From Tatumella punctata (GTDB lineage Bacteria > Pseudomonadota > Gammaproteobacteria > Enterobacterales > Enterobacteriaceae): a stretch of 64,000 bases of DNA. The first letter of the stretch is position 1, and each line of letters opens with the position of its first letter. Under the pieces are notes generated by a model. It was not told where the DNA came from. It was given only the letters and a program-made list of their open reading frames with translations, and ran no database searches. The stretch lies in NCBI RefSeq assembly GCF_039523735.1, contig NZ_BAAAFW010000094.1:71238-135237 (forward strand). Direction: 5' to 3'. Shown here one piece after another: positions 7,013 through 15,768 of this stretch. Both the position numbers and the translations under genes were made by a program.

Positions 7013-8950
7013 TTATTGATCGGTGGTCACTGCTCCCGCTGCAACGCCGCCGTTATCCGGGATATCCTGCGGTATCGTTCCTTTATCTCCGCCCGGTATC
7101 AGCGACGCGGTCTGAGGCAACAGAATATGATCAAGAATCTGACGCATCAGCGGCGCGGCTGTTACTCCGTTAACCCCGCCGTTTTCCAGAATCAGTGCTA
7201 CCGCTACCTTAGGATCTTTAAAAGGAGCAAAAGCAGTATAGAAGATATGGTCACGCAAACGTACCGGAATCATTTTGGCGTTGTACACCTGGTTTTGTTT
7301 CAGGCTGAAGACCTGAGAGGTTCCGCTTTTCGCCGCAATACCGTAAGGCGCAGTATGGAAATAACGATACCCGGTACCATTCGGGGCATTCGCCATCCCG
7401 AACATCGCATGGCGCACCAGCGACCAGTAAGGGGAATCCGGGCTGCCGATCTGAGGAGACTGTGCCGGTGGCTGGTACAGTTGCTCACTGTTCCCTTGCT
7501 GTTCTTTAAGTAACAAATGCGGAGTAAGTACCTTACCGTTATTAAGCAGTGCCACCAGCGCTTTTACCATCTGTATTGGCGTCGCAATCCAGTAGCCCTG
7601 ACCGATACCGACAGAGATTGTATCGCCCTGATACCAGGCTTTTTTATGCACCTGTTGCTTCCATTCGCGGCTGGGCAGCAGACCTTTATATTCTTCATGT
7701 AAATCAATACCCGTCAGCTTGCCATAGCCAAACTGGCTAAGCATATGATGGATTCTGTCGATACCCATCATATAAGCGACCTGGTAAAAGAAGGTATCCG
7801 CTGACTCTTCAATAGCTTTGGTCACATTCAGCATACCGTGGCCGGTTTTTTTCCAGTCACGATAGCGACGATCAGTGCCCGGCAACGTCCAGGTCGGAGC
7901 GCCGAAGAAGGTGGTCTGTGGCGTAATGACTCCGTTAAGCAGCGCTGACATCGCCATATAAGGTTTCACTGTCGACGCCGGCGGGTAAAGCCCCTGGGTA
8001 ACACGGTTAATCAGGGGTAAATCTTTGTTCTGCAGTAATGTCTCATACGCTTTATAACTGATCCCTTTAACAAACGGGTTAGGGTCATAGCTGGGGGCTG
8101 AAACCATTGCCAGTACGGCTCCGTCATGGGGGTCTTCAACCAGCACCGCCGCACGCTGTCCCACCAGCAGGCTTTCAATATATTGTTGTAATGGCAGATC
8201 CAGCGTCAGCCAGACATTTTTACCCGCCACTGGCGGTTGCTCACTTAATACTCGTACAATACGGCCGTGATTATCGACTTCTACTTCCTGATAACCCGTT
8301 TGTCCGTGTAAAACAGACTCATAATAACTTTCAATCCCCTGCTTACCGATATTGTGGTCGGCCGCATAGTTCTCAGAAATACCTTCAGCATTCAGCCGCT
8401 TAAAATCACTGTCGTTAATCTTAGACACATAACCGACCACATGGGCCAGAGCGGCTCCGTAGGGATATTGGCGGTCCTGATAGGAGTCAATACTGACTCC
8501 CGGAAAACGATACTCATCCACAGAGAAACGGGCGATCTGTTCTTCCGTCAGTTCATCTTTAACAATGATAGGCTTATAACGGCTGGTGAGTTTCAGACGA
8601 TGCCAGAAATCCGTTTGCTCATCCGGCGTCAGACCGATCAATGGCGTCAGGGCGGCGATTGTCGCTTTCAGATTAGTGATTTTATAAGGGATGATCGTCA
8701 GGTCATACTGGGTAATATTTTTCACCAGTGGCGTGCCGTTACGATCATAGATAATCCCGCGGGTGGGCGCGATGGGGATCATTTTAATGTCATTATCATT
8801 GGACCGGGTCTGATAATAACCGTGTTCTTTGATCTGCAAACGATAAAGGTTATACGTCAGAATGCCAAAGCACACTGCCACCAAACCAAAAGCCGTTATT
8901 GCGCGACGTATAAACAGTTTTTCTTCAATTTCGAAATTACGCAGATTCAT
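7013..8950 (-). CDS. Penicillin-binding protein 2 (class B PBP) paralogue
   Basis: Peptidoglycan DD-transpeptidase of the MrdA type; in rods it works with RodA in cell elongation. The 645-residue protein has a single N-terminal membrane anchor (about residues 15-37), a pedestal domain, and a transpeptidase domain with STVK at 326-329 (nucleophile Ser326), SAD at 383-385 and KSGT at 541-544. Length and sequence match E. coli PBP2 closely. The usual partners rlmH, rsfS and mrdB are not next to it, so this is probably a second copy, although it could be a relocated only copy. No clear ribosome-binding site precedes the ATG at 8950. It lies between tRNA-Phe and deoD on the same strand, with a 184-base gap to deoD, and probably has its own promoter there. 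Confidence 0.88.
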   Translation of the reverse strand: MNLRNFEIEEKLFIRRAITAFGLVAVCFGILTYNLYRLQIKEHGYYQTRSNDNDIKMIPIAPTRGIIYDRNGTPLVKNITQYDLTIIPYKITNLKATIAALTPLIGLTPDEQTDFWHRLKLTSRYKPIIVKDELTEEQIARFSVDEYRFPGVSIDSYQDRQYPYGAALAHVVGYVSKINDSDFKRLNAEGISENYAADHNIGKQGIESYYESVLHGQTGYQEVEVDNHGRIVRVLSEQPPVAGKNVWLTLDLPLQQYIESLLVGQRAAVLVEDPHDGAVLAMVSAPSYDPNPFVKGISYKAYETLLQNKDLPLINRVTQGLYPPASTVKPYMAMSALLNGVITPQTTFFGAPTWTLPGTDRRYRDWKKTGHGMLNVTKAIEESADTFFYQVAYMMGIDRIHHMLSQFGYGKLTGIDLHEEYKGLLPSREWKQQVHKKAWYQGDTISVGIGQGYWIATPIQMVKALVALLNNGKVLTPHLLLKEQQGNSEQLYQPPAQSPQIGSPDSPYWSLVRHAMFGMANAPNGTGYRYFHTAPYGIAAKSGTSQVFSLKQNQVYNAKMIPVRLRDHIFYTAFAPFKDPKVAVALILENGGVNGVTAAPLMRQILDHILLPQTASLIPGGDKGTIPQDIPDNGGVAAGAVTTDQ

Positions 8951-9134
8951 TACATAACATAGTTTGCAGAGAGGAGGATCGTTAACTGACGCCTATCATA
9001 GAGAGATAGACAGACAGTGCCAGTACCAAGTTGATCCGGAAGAGACTAAAGTGTGTCATTTGTTGAAAAGTGTAACATAAGATAAGCAACGCGAAAAAAC
9101 AGCCGTGACTTTTCCGCGTTATCAGGGGCAGCTA

Positions 9135-9854
9135 TTATGCCCGATCACCGGCCAGAACAGATTCCAGTGCAATATTGATCATATCATTAAACGTAGTCTG
9201 ACGTTCTTCGGCCGTTGTTTGTTCACCGGAGCGGATATGGTCAGACACAGTGCAGATAGCCAGTGCTTTCGCGCCGAACTCTGCCGCAACACCATAAATA
9301 CCGGCAGCTTCCATTTCCACACCGAGGATGCCATATTTTTCCATAACATCAAACATCTGCGGATCCGGGCTGTAGAACAGGTCGGCAGAGAAAATATTAC
9401 CGACGCGGGCATCAATGCCCAGATTTTTAGCAGCATCAACCGCATTACGTACCAGCTCAAAGTCTGCAATTGCTGCGAAATCGTGATCTTTAAAACGCAT
9501 ACGGTTTACTTTTGAATCGGTACAGGCACCCATCCCGATAACCACATCACGCAATTTGACATCAGAGCGCACCGCCCCACATGACCCGACACGAATAATG
9601 GTTTTTACACCAAAATCGGTGATCAGTTCTTTCGCGTAAATGGAGCAGGAAGGGATCCCCATACCGTGACCCATGACCGAAATTTTACGGCCCTTATAGG
9701 TACCGGTATAACCGAGCATACCGCGCACATTGTTCACTTCACGGGCATCCTGCAAAAAGTTTTCCGCGATATATTTAGCACGTAACGGGTCACCGGGCAT
9801 TAAAACGACATCTGCGAAATCACCGGGTTCAGCATTAATATGAGGTGTTGCCAT
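9135..9854 (-). CDS. deoD: Purine nucleoside phosphorylase DeoD-type
   Basis: Cytoplasmic hexamer that splits purine (deoxy)nucleosides with phosphate into base and (deoxy)ribose-1-phosphate. The 239-residue protein has the PNP/UDP phosphorylase fold: MPGDPLRAK near residue 20 (phosphate binding), GHGMGIPSC near 65, RVGSCGA near 88, and VEMEAAGIYG and the catalytic Asp in TVSDHI near 204. The start at 9854 is chosen because GAGAGGAA lies at the right distance and it gives the family N-terminus MATPHINAE. It is the last gene of the deoCABD operon, 68 bases after deoB. Confidence 0.97.
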   Translation of the reverse strand: MATPHINAEPGDFADVVLMPGDPLRAKYIAENFLQDAREVNNVRGMLGYTGTYKGRKISVMGHGMGIPSCSIYAKELITDFGVKTIIRVGSCGAVRSDVKLRDVVIGMGACTDSKVNRMRFKDHDFAAIADFELVRNAVDAAKNLGIDARVGNIFSADLFYSPDPQMFDVMEKYGILGVEMEAAGIYGVAAEFGAKALAICTVSDHIRSGEQTTAEERQTTFNDMINIALESVLAGDRA

Positions 9855-9922
9855 GTTATTTTTCCTCTCAAACATGTCATTGTCTGCCGCAGTGGCAGAC
9901 AGTGAAAAATCAGGCATGCTTT

Positions 9923-11146
9923 TTACAGCATGTTACGCCCGTAATCCATAGCAGAAAGCCCGAAATATGATGCAATGGTCTGGCCAATATCAGCAAAGGT
10001 ATCACGCTGACCCAGCGGACCAGGGGTTACCTGCGGACCATAAATCAGGACAGGAATATGTTCGCGGGTATGATCGGTACCATGCCAGGTCGGATCACAG
10101 CCGTGATCGGCGGTCAGAATCAGCATATCGCCCTGTTTTACCTGTGCCATCAGTTCCGGTAAACGACGGTCAAATAATTCCAGACCGGCGGCATATCCTG
10201 CCACATCACGGCGATGACCCCAGCTGGAATCAAAATCCACAAAGTTAGTAAAGACGATCGCATTATCCGGGGCCTGCTGCATTTCGATCAGCGTGGCGTC
10301 AAACAGTGCATCCAGCCCGGTTGCTTTCACTTTTTTGGTGATCCCCTGCTGGGCATAAATATCCGCAATTTTACCGACCGAAATCACCTGACCATTCTTT
10401 TCTTCTACCAGCTTCTGCAGGATGGTGGCTGAAGGGGGTTCAACCGCCAGATCGTGCCGGTTACCGGTACGGACAAATTCGCCGGCTTTCTGCCCGGTGA
10501 ACGGACGGGCAATCACTCGACCAATGTTATACCCCCCTTCGGTAAGCTCTTTACGTGCGATTTCACAGAGCTCGTATAAACGTTCAAGGCCAAAGGTTTC
10601 TTCATGGCAGGCAATCTGGAAAACCGAATCAGCAGAGGTATAAAAGATAGGTTTACCGCTGCGCATATGCTCTTCGCCCAGCTGGTCGAGGATCACTGTA
10701 CCTGAAGAATGACAGTTACCGAGGTATCCGGGCAGTCCGGCTTTTTCTACCAGCGTATCCAGCAGCGATTGCGGGAAACTGTTTTTTTCATCAGAAAAAT
10801 AGCCCCAGTCAAATAACACCGGGACTCCGGCAATTTCCCAGTGCCCTGAGGGGGTATCTTTACCGGAAGAGAGTTCACTGGCGCAACCATAAGCACCAAT
10901 AATATGCGCACTGGCATCCATTCCGGCAGGGATTTTACCGGTGGATAATTCCGCCGCTTTTGCCAGCCCCAGCGCAGTCAGGTTAGGCAAATGTAAAGGC
11001 CCTTGCCGTCCTTGGTTCGCCCGCCCTTCACTGCAGGCCTGTGCAATATGACCCAGCGTATCTGAGCCCGTATCACCAAATTTATTCGCATCAGCGCTGG
11101 CGCCGATCCCGAAGGAGTCCAGAACCATAATAAATACACGTTTCAT
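9923..11146 (-). CDS. deoB: Phosphopentomutase
   Basis: Converts (deoxy)ribose-1-phosphate into the 5-phosphate, linking nucleoside phosphorolysis to deoxyribose-phosphate aldolase or the pentose phosphate pathway. The 407-residue, alkaline-phosphatase-superfamily enzyme shows the metal-binding segments MVLDSFGIGASADA at the N-terminus and DHGCDPTWHGTDHTRE near residue 345, plus the phosphorylated Thr region SSGKDTPSGHWE near residue 95. Length equals the E. coli enzyme. An AGGAGG site precedes the ATG. It lies between deoA and deoD with gaps of 59 and 68 bases on the same strand. Confidence 0.97.
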   Translation of the reverse strand: MKRVFIMVLDSFGIGASADANKFGDTGSDTLGHIAQACSEGRANQGRQGPLHLPNLTALGLAKAAELSTGKIPAGMDASAHIIGAYGCASELSSGKDTPSGHWEIAGVPVLFDWGYFSDEKNSFPQSLLDTLVEKAGLPGYLGNCHSSGTVILDQLGEEHMRSGKPIFYTSADSVFQIACHEETFGLERLYELCEIARKELTEGGYNIGRVIARPFTGQKAGEFVRTGNRHDLAVEPPSATILQKLVEEKNGQVISVGKIADIYAQQGITKKVKATGLDALFDATLIEMQQAPDNAIVFTNFVDFDSSWGHRRDVAGYAAGLELFDRRLPELMAQVKQGDMLILTADHGCDPTWHGTDHTREHIPVLIYGPQVTPGPLGQRDTFADIGQTIASYFGLSAMDYGRNML

Positions 11147-11205
11147 GCTCGCCTCCTGTAGATTCTATTGAGTGAAAAACACTGATCAGATCAGTATGCG
11201 ACTAA

Positions 11206-12525
11206 TTAACCGATTCTGCGATAGATTAACGGTATTTCTTTCGGTGGCTGCTCTGTCACAGTAATCGCAGCCTCCAGGTCAATCGCAGCCTGTTGCCAGC
11301 TGTTTTCGTCAGCAGCATGTATTATCGCCAGCGGGGTGTGAGTATCCGTCTGCTGGCCCAGCACACTTATCCCGGTAAAACCGACCCGGTAATCAATGCT
11401 GTCGCTGCTGCGCTGCCGCCCTCCGCCCATCCTGACAATTGCCATCCCTGCCGCACGCGTGTCCATCGCGCCGATATAGCCAGTACGCCGGGAGTAAAGA
11501 GGACGCACCACCGGCGCAGCCGGCAGATAACGATCATAGTGTTCGACAAAATCAGTCGGTCCAGATTGTTGAGCCACCATCTGGCCGAAAACTTCTGCCG
11601 CACGGCCATTATCCAGTACCTGCATTAAACGCTGTTTTGCCTGAGATTCATCGGCAGATAAACCGCTGCTGACCAGCATTTCACTGCACAATGCCAGAGT
11701 CACTTCCAGCAGACGCGGATGGCGGTAATCCCCGCGCAGGAAACGTACTGCTTCACGAACTTCGGTAGCATTACCCGCCGAAGATGCCAGTACCTGACTC
11801 ATATCGGTCAGTAGCGCCGTGGTTTTGCATCCGGCACCATTAGCCACCCCGACAATGGCACTGGCCAGCAGTGCTGACTGAGCATAGTCCGGCATAAACG
11901 CACCACTGCCCACTTTCACATCCATGACCAGCGCATCCAGCCCTTCTGCCAGCTTTTTCGCCAGAACAGAAGCCGTGATCAGCGGTATTGAATCCACGGT
12001 GGCCGTAATATCCCGGGTCGCATAAAAACGCTGATCCGCCGGGGCCAGTGAACGGGTCTGCCCGATGATGGCAACACCGGTTTCACGGATGATCTGCCGG
12101 AAGCGCTGATCATCCGGAAAAATATCAATACCGGGAATGGCCTCCAGTTTATCCAGGGTACCGCCGGTATGCCCGAGCCCTCTTCCGGAAATCATAGGAA
12201 CGTAACCACCACAGGCAGCAACCATCGGCCCGAGCATCAGTGATGTCACATCACCGACGCCCCCGGTGGAGTGCTTATCAACCACCGGTCCGTTTAACTG
12301 TAAATCCTGCCAGTCGAGTACCGTCCCGGAATCACGCATTGCCATCGTCAGAGCCACCCGCTCCCCTAAACTCATATCACGGAACCAGACGGCCATCGCC
12401 AGCGCAGCTATCTGTCCCTCAGTGACTGACTGGTCGGTAACCCCGCGGATAAAGCAGGTAATTTCCTCATCAGTCAGGCAATGACCATCACGTTTCTTAC
12501 GGATAATTTCCTGTGGCAGTAACAT
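11206..12525 (-). CDS. deoA: Thymidine phosphorylase
   Basis: Splits thymidine (and deoxyuridine) with phosphate into base and 2-deoxyribose-1-phosphate, feeding DeoB. The 439-residue protein has the helical N-terminal domain and glycine-rich phosphate-binding segment (DKHSTGGVGDVTSLML near residue 85) and the signature SGRGLGHTGGTLDKLE near 115. The start at 12525 (MLLPQEIIRKKRDG) has a GGGAG site and matches the E. coli N-terminus; upstream in-frame Met codons do not. It lies 37 bases after deoC. Confidence 0.97.
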   Translation of the reverse strand: MLLPQEIIRKKRDGHCLTDEEITCFIRGVTDQSVTEGQIAALAMAVWFRDMSLGERVALTMAMRDSGTVLDWQDLQLNGPVVDKHSTGGVGDVTSLMLGPMVAACGGYVPMISGRGLGHTGGTLDKLEAIPGIDIFPDDQRFRQIIRETGVAIIGQTRSLAPADQRFYATRDITATVDSIPLITASVLAKKLAEGLDALVMDVKVGSGAFMPDYAQSALLASAIVGVANGAGCKTTALLTDMSQVLASSAGNATEVREAVRFLRGDYRHPRLLEVTLALCSEMLVSSGLSADESQAKQRLMQVLDNGRAAEVFGQMVAQQSGPTDFVEHYDRYLPAAPVVRPLYSRRTGYIGAMDTRAAGMAIVRMGGGRQRSSDSIDYRVGFTGISVLGQQTDTHTPLAIIHAADENSWQQAAIDLEAAITVTEQPPKEIPLIYRRIG

Positions 12526-12562
12526 AATTGTCTCCCGGCAATATTCGGCCTGTCGCTGGCAG

Positions 12563-13342
12563 TCAGTACCCTGATACTGCGTCCGTAACATCAGCACCGC
12601 AGGTCTTCAGCAGGCTGTTCAGTAATCCCGATGCACCAAAACGGAAATGTCGTGCATCGGCCCAGTTATCACCGAGAATATCTGCTGCCAGCGCCAGATA
12701 AGCTGCCGCATCTTCGGTGGTACGTACTCCGCCCGCCGGTTTAAAACCGACACTGGCAGCAACGCCTTTATCACGGATCACTTCCAGCATAATGGCTGCA
12801 CTTTCCAGAGTCGCGTTAACGGCTACTTTACCGGTCGAGGTTTTAATAAAATCGGCACCGGCATCAATCGCAATCTCTGAAGCCTGACGTATCAACGCCG
12901 GTTGCTGTAACTCACCACTCTCGATAATGACTTTCAGCAGTACACTGGCTTCTGTACACAGCTGTTTGCAGGCGCTGACTAGCTCAAATCCGCATTGGGT
13001 GTCTCCGGCTTTCAGTGTCCGCCATGGAAACACCACATCCACTTCATCGGCCCCGTACGCAATCGCCGCGCGGGTTTCTGCTACCGCAATAGCGATATCA
13101 TCGTTGCCATGAGGAAAATTGGTCACAGTCGCGATACGCACCAGAGGCGTGCCCTGTTCACGTAAGACTTTGCGGGCCAGGGGGATAAAACGCGGGTAGA
13201 TACACACGGCGGCGGTCTGCCCTGCCGGTGAATTAGCCTGCCGGCACAGGGCCGTGACTTTTTCATCCGTATCATCATCATTCAGGGTGGTGAGATCCAT
13301 CAGCCCTATCGCCTTACGTGCGATGCTGGTCATATCAGTCAT
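12563..13342 (-). CDS. deoC: Deoxyribose-phosphate aldolase
   Basis: Cleaves 2-deoxyribose-5-phosphate into acetaldehyde and glyceraldehyde-3-phosphate. The 259-residue class I aldolase keeps the Schiff-base Lys167 in DFIKTSTGK and the relay residues Asp102 (ADEVDVVF) and Lys201 region (GFKPAGGVRT), with the same numbering as the E. coli enzyme. An AGAGGAA site precedes the ATG. It is the first gene of deoCABD; a DeoR-like operator lies 60-80 bases upstream. The E. coli neighbours yjjI and yjjW are missing between deoC and yjjV. Confidence 0.98.
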   Translation of the reverse strand: MTDMTSIARKAIGLMDLTTLNDDDTDEKVTALCRQANSPAGQTAAVCIYPRFIPLARKVLREQGTPLVRIATVTNFPHGNDDIAIAVAETRAAIAYGADEVDVVFPWRTLKAGDTQCGFELVSACKQLCTEASVLLKVIIESGELQQPALIRQASEIAIDAGADFIKTSTGKVAVNATLESAAIMLEVIRDKGVAASVGFKPAGGVRTTEDAAAYLALAADILGDNWADARHFRFGASGLLNSLLKTCGADVTDAVSGY

Positions 13343-13403
13343 GGAGAATTCCTCTGGAAGTTACCGGTAATTGGTAATATTTTCACAATTACTCGCTGCT
13401 TAA

Positions 13404-13419
13404 TGTTCATATTCTAACA
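13404..13419. promoter_or_regulatory. DeoR-like operator upstream of deoC
   Basis: TGTTCATATTCTAACA matches the palindromic E. coli DeoR operator (TGTTAGAATTCTAACA) at 13 of 16 positions. It lies 62 bases before the deoC start. DeoR repression relieved by deoxyribose-5-phosphate is the expected control; cAMP-CRP/CytR sites were not clearly seen. Confidence 0.6.
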
Positions 13420-13587
13420 AAGCGTATCAGCAATAATTGCGGTGCGGATCAAGAAATCACTGCCTCTGCGGTTAACATGCGACGATAACGCACAATATGC
13501 AGTGAGTACCGGGGGACTGAAGCACAATGGGCAGAGATTTATTGTTAAAGTAATAACATAAAGTATAGCGGGTATCTTTCGCCGCTG

Positions 13588-14376
13588 TCAGGATGCCGCC
13601 AGCCGCGGAAACAAACGCAGACTGTTATTCCACAGCGTTTGCGCAATCTGTTCAGCAGGTTCAGAACGCAGCTCAGTCAGAACCCGCCAGACGGCAGCGA
13701 TCTGTTCCGGCCGGTTAGGTTGCCCCTGAAATCCGTGTAATGGCATATCCGGTGCATCGGTTTCCAGCACCAGAGCGTGCAGGGGTAAAGCGGCAATAGT
13801 GTTGCGTGTCTTCGCCGCCCGCGGATAAGTAATAGTCCCGCCAACACCAATCCGGTAACCGAGTTTAACAAAAGCCATCGCCTGAGACAGGCTGCCGGAG
13901 AACCCGTGGATTACGCCGCTCGCCGGCAGCTTTGCCTGCCTGAGTAACCCCGCCAGCAGATCATGTGTCCGCCGTGAATGGAGGATCACCGGCAGATCAT
14001 AGCGTTTTGCCAGACTCAGTTGTGCTTTCAGACGCGAGATTTGTTGTCCGCTGTATGCCGCCAGCTGCGGGGTAAAGTAATCCAGTCCGGTTTCACCGAG
14101 TGCGACCAGTTTCGCCGGCTGTTGTTGCAGCCACTGCTGTAACTGGTCAATATCATCATCACAATGTTGCTCCGTCCACACAGGATGCAGTCCCAGAGCG
14201 GCGTACAGCGGCTGATAACGACCGGCAAGCGCCATCACAGCAGAAAAACGTGCACTGCTGACGGCCGGGACAATAATTTTTTCGACTCCGGCCTGGCTGG
14301 CACGCTTCAGTTCTGCCGCTTCATGGTGCTCAAAAGGCGGAAAATCATAATGACAATGGGTGTCGATAAACTTCAA
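13588..14376 (-). CDS. yjjV: TatD-family metal-dependent hydrolase YjjV
   Basis: A TatD-type metallohydrolase (amidohydrolase fold), related to TatD 3'-5' exonuclease; the cellular substrate is not settled. The 262-residue protein shows HCHYDF at the N-terminus (metal ligands), GETGLDYF near residue 98, LHSR near 130, VIHGFSG near 153 and ETDAPDMP near 200. I start it at TTG 14376 because GGAG lies at the right distance and the product then begins at the family N-terminus KFIDTHCH; longer in-frame versions have no homologous N-terminus. It lies between ytjA and deoC in E. coli-like order, but yjjU and yjjW are absent. Confidence 0.9.
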   Translation of the reverse strand: MKFIDTHCHYDFPPFEHHEAAELKRASQAGVEKIIVPAVSSARFSAVMALAGRYQPLYAALGLHPVWTEQHCDDDIDQLQQWLQQQPAKLVALGETGLDYFTPQLAAYSGQQISRLKAQLSLAKRYDLPVILHSRRTHDLLAGLLRQAKLPASGVIHGFSGSLSQAMAFVKLGYRIGVGGTITYPRAAKTRNTIAALPLHALVLETDAPDMPLHGFQGQPNRPEQIAAVWRVLTELRSEPAEQIAQTLWNNSLRLFPRLAAS

Positions 14377-14498
14377 CGACGTCTCCTCAGGGCACAATAA
14401 TAACAATGGCAGGTGATTTACAGCTGGCAGGATAACCGTACTGCCGGCATCCTTGCCGGCTGCTATCATCGGTTGATGACAACAGATGCAACGCTGAC

Positions 14499-14660
14499 TC
14501 AGAGTTTCTTACGCCCAGTGAACAGACTGATAAGAAACAGGATAATACCGACGATAAATACCACTTTTGCGGCCCATGCTGCGGTTCCGGCCAGTCCGCC
14601 AAAACCCAGTGCTGCAGCGATCAATGCGATAACCAGAAAGATAATTCCCCAACGAAACAT
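14499..14660 (-). CDS. ytjA: Small membrane protein YtjA (DUF1328)
   Basis: A 53-residue inner-membrane protein of the DUF1328 family with two hydrophobic segments (about residues 4-22 and 32-48) and a basic C-terminus GRKKL. Its sequence is nearly that of E. coli YtjA. AGGAG lies six bases before the ATG at 14660; another in-frame ATG two codons earlier abuts the ribosome-binding site and is unlikely to be used. It sits between osmY and yjjV as in E. coli. The function is unknown. Confidence 0.93.
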   Translation of the reverse strand: MFRWGIIFLVIALIAAALGFGGLAGTAAWAAKVVFIVGIILFLISLFTGRKKL

Positions 14661-14782
14661 AGTCATCTCCTTACTGTCATTAATAGATTCATCTTATAAA
14701 TCGTTCTGAAGCGTGTTCAGAACCGGTCCTGCGGTGAAAATATTGTTGTTAATATCGCGGTTTCTCTGCAGCCATCACAGAA

Positions 14783-15376
14783 TCAGTGGCTGACAGACAA
14801 TTCGTTTTTTACTGCACTGACACCGGAAACCTTACGGGCTATCTCCGCCGCCAGCATTTTTTGCTGCCGGTCACTGACATTCCCCGTCAGCAATACTGCT
14901 CCGTGGGTTGTTGTCACGGAAATATGGCGCGCAGACACTCGCTTATCAGCCAGCAACCGGGCAACAATTTCACTGGTGGTCGCGGTATCACTGGCATAAC
15001 TCTTCAGGTCAGTCTGCTGGTTCGGCTTAAGATGCAGATTAAGCTCTGTCTTCCGGACCCCTTTAACCGATTCTGCCAGCTGTTTTACCCGCGCCATTTG
15101 CCGGTGTGAAGCGACAAAACCATCGATGGATACCACACCCCGGTTAGTTGAAACCGACAGATTGGTACTGTTAATCTGCTTGTCATCCACCAGCGCCGTT
15201 TTGACTTTCGCGGTGATGGTGCTGTCATCCATAAACTTGTCTACGCGGTTAATCGCTCCCCCCTGCTGTTGTTCCGTCGACGTCCGGGAATGTCCGGGGG
15301 AGTCTGCCGCATAAACACCGGGACTGCATAGCAGTGAAATCAATAACAGCCGGTAAATATAACTGTTGTTTTTCAT
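14783..15376 (-). CDS. osmY: Osmotically inducible periplasmic protein OsmY
   Basis: Periplasmic stress protein, in E. coli induced by RpoS and high osmolarity and acting as a chaperone. The 197-residue protein has a signal peptide (about 1-26, cleavage after VYA-A) and two BON domains (about 55-120 and 130-196). The start at 15376 has AGGAAAA at the right distance; a longer in-frame version has none. It follows prfC on the same strand after 392 bases, as in E. coli. That long leader probably carries its own promoter. Confidence 0.93.
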   Translation of the reverse strand: MKNNSYIYRLLLISLLCSPGVYAADSPGHSRTSTEQQQGGAINRVDKFMDDSTITAKVKTALVDDKQINSTNLSVSTNRGVVSIDGFVASHRQMARVKQLAESVKGVRKTELNLHLKPNQQTDLKSYASDTATTSEIVARLLADKRVSARHISVTTTHGAVLLTGNVSDRQQKMLAAEIARKVSGVSAVKNELSVSH

Positions 15377-15768
15377 ATATTTTTCCTGAGTGGTCGCTGC
15401 ATCCGGTACGCCCGATGACCTGTCCATGACAGGCTGTAACGGACCCCCTTTGGCGCCGCAACCACATAATATTAATAGTAGCTGAGTTTTACGGGTGTAC
15501 TGATTTTTAGGATTTGACTTAAGTGACATCCGGCCTTTACAGCTTCGGTAATATCAGTACAGATCCATCACCAGACCAGGACAGAATAAACACTTTTAGT
15601 GGTCAGGCAGAAGCAGCACAATCCGGGAATAGTTTTCCGGTCTGGCAACGCAGAAAGAGAATACAGACAATGCACGCATCCGCAGAGATATCAGCTGACC
15701 GTCAGCTGACAGACAATTGTATAATACCGCCGGGCCCCGGCTAACGGGGCTCCGGCAGAGATTCCCGG
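15377..15768. other. prfC-osmY intergenic region with hairpin
   Basis: 392 bases without a supported gene. A GC-rich imperfect stem (15730-15755) near the prfC stop could end prfC transcription, but no U-run follows. The rest should hold the osmY promoter; no unambiguous element was picked. Confidence 0.4.

Noticed and set aside
8354..8962. 202-residue plus-strand reading frame
   Set aside because: It is antisense to the PBP2 gene, whose motifs are intact; composition reflects the opposite strand.
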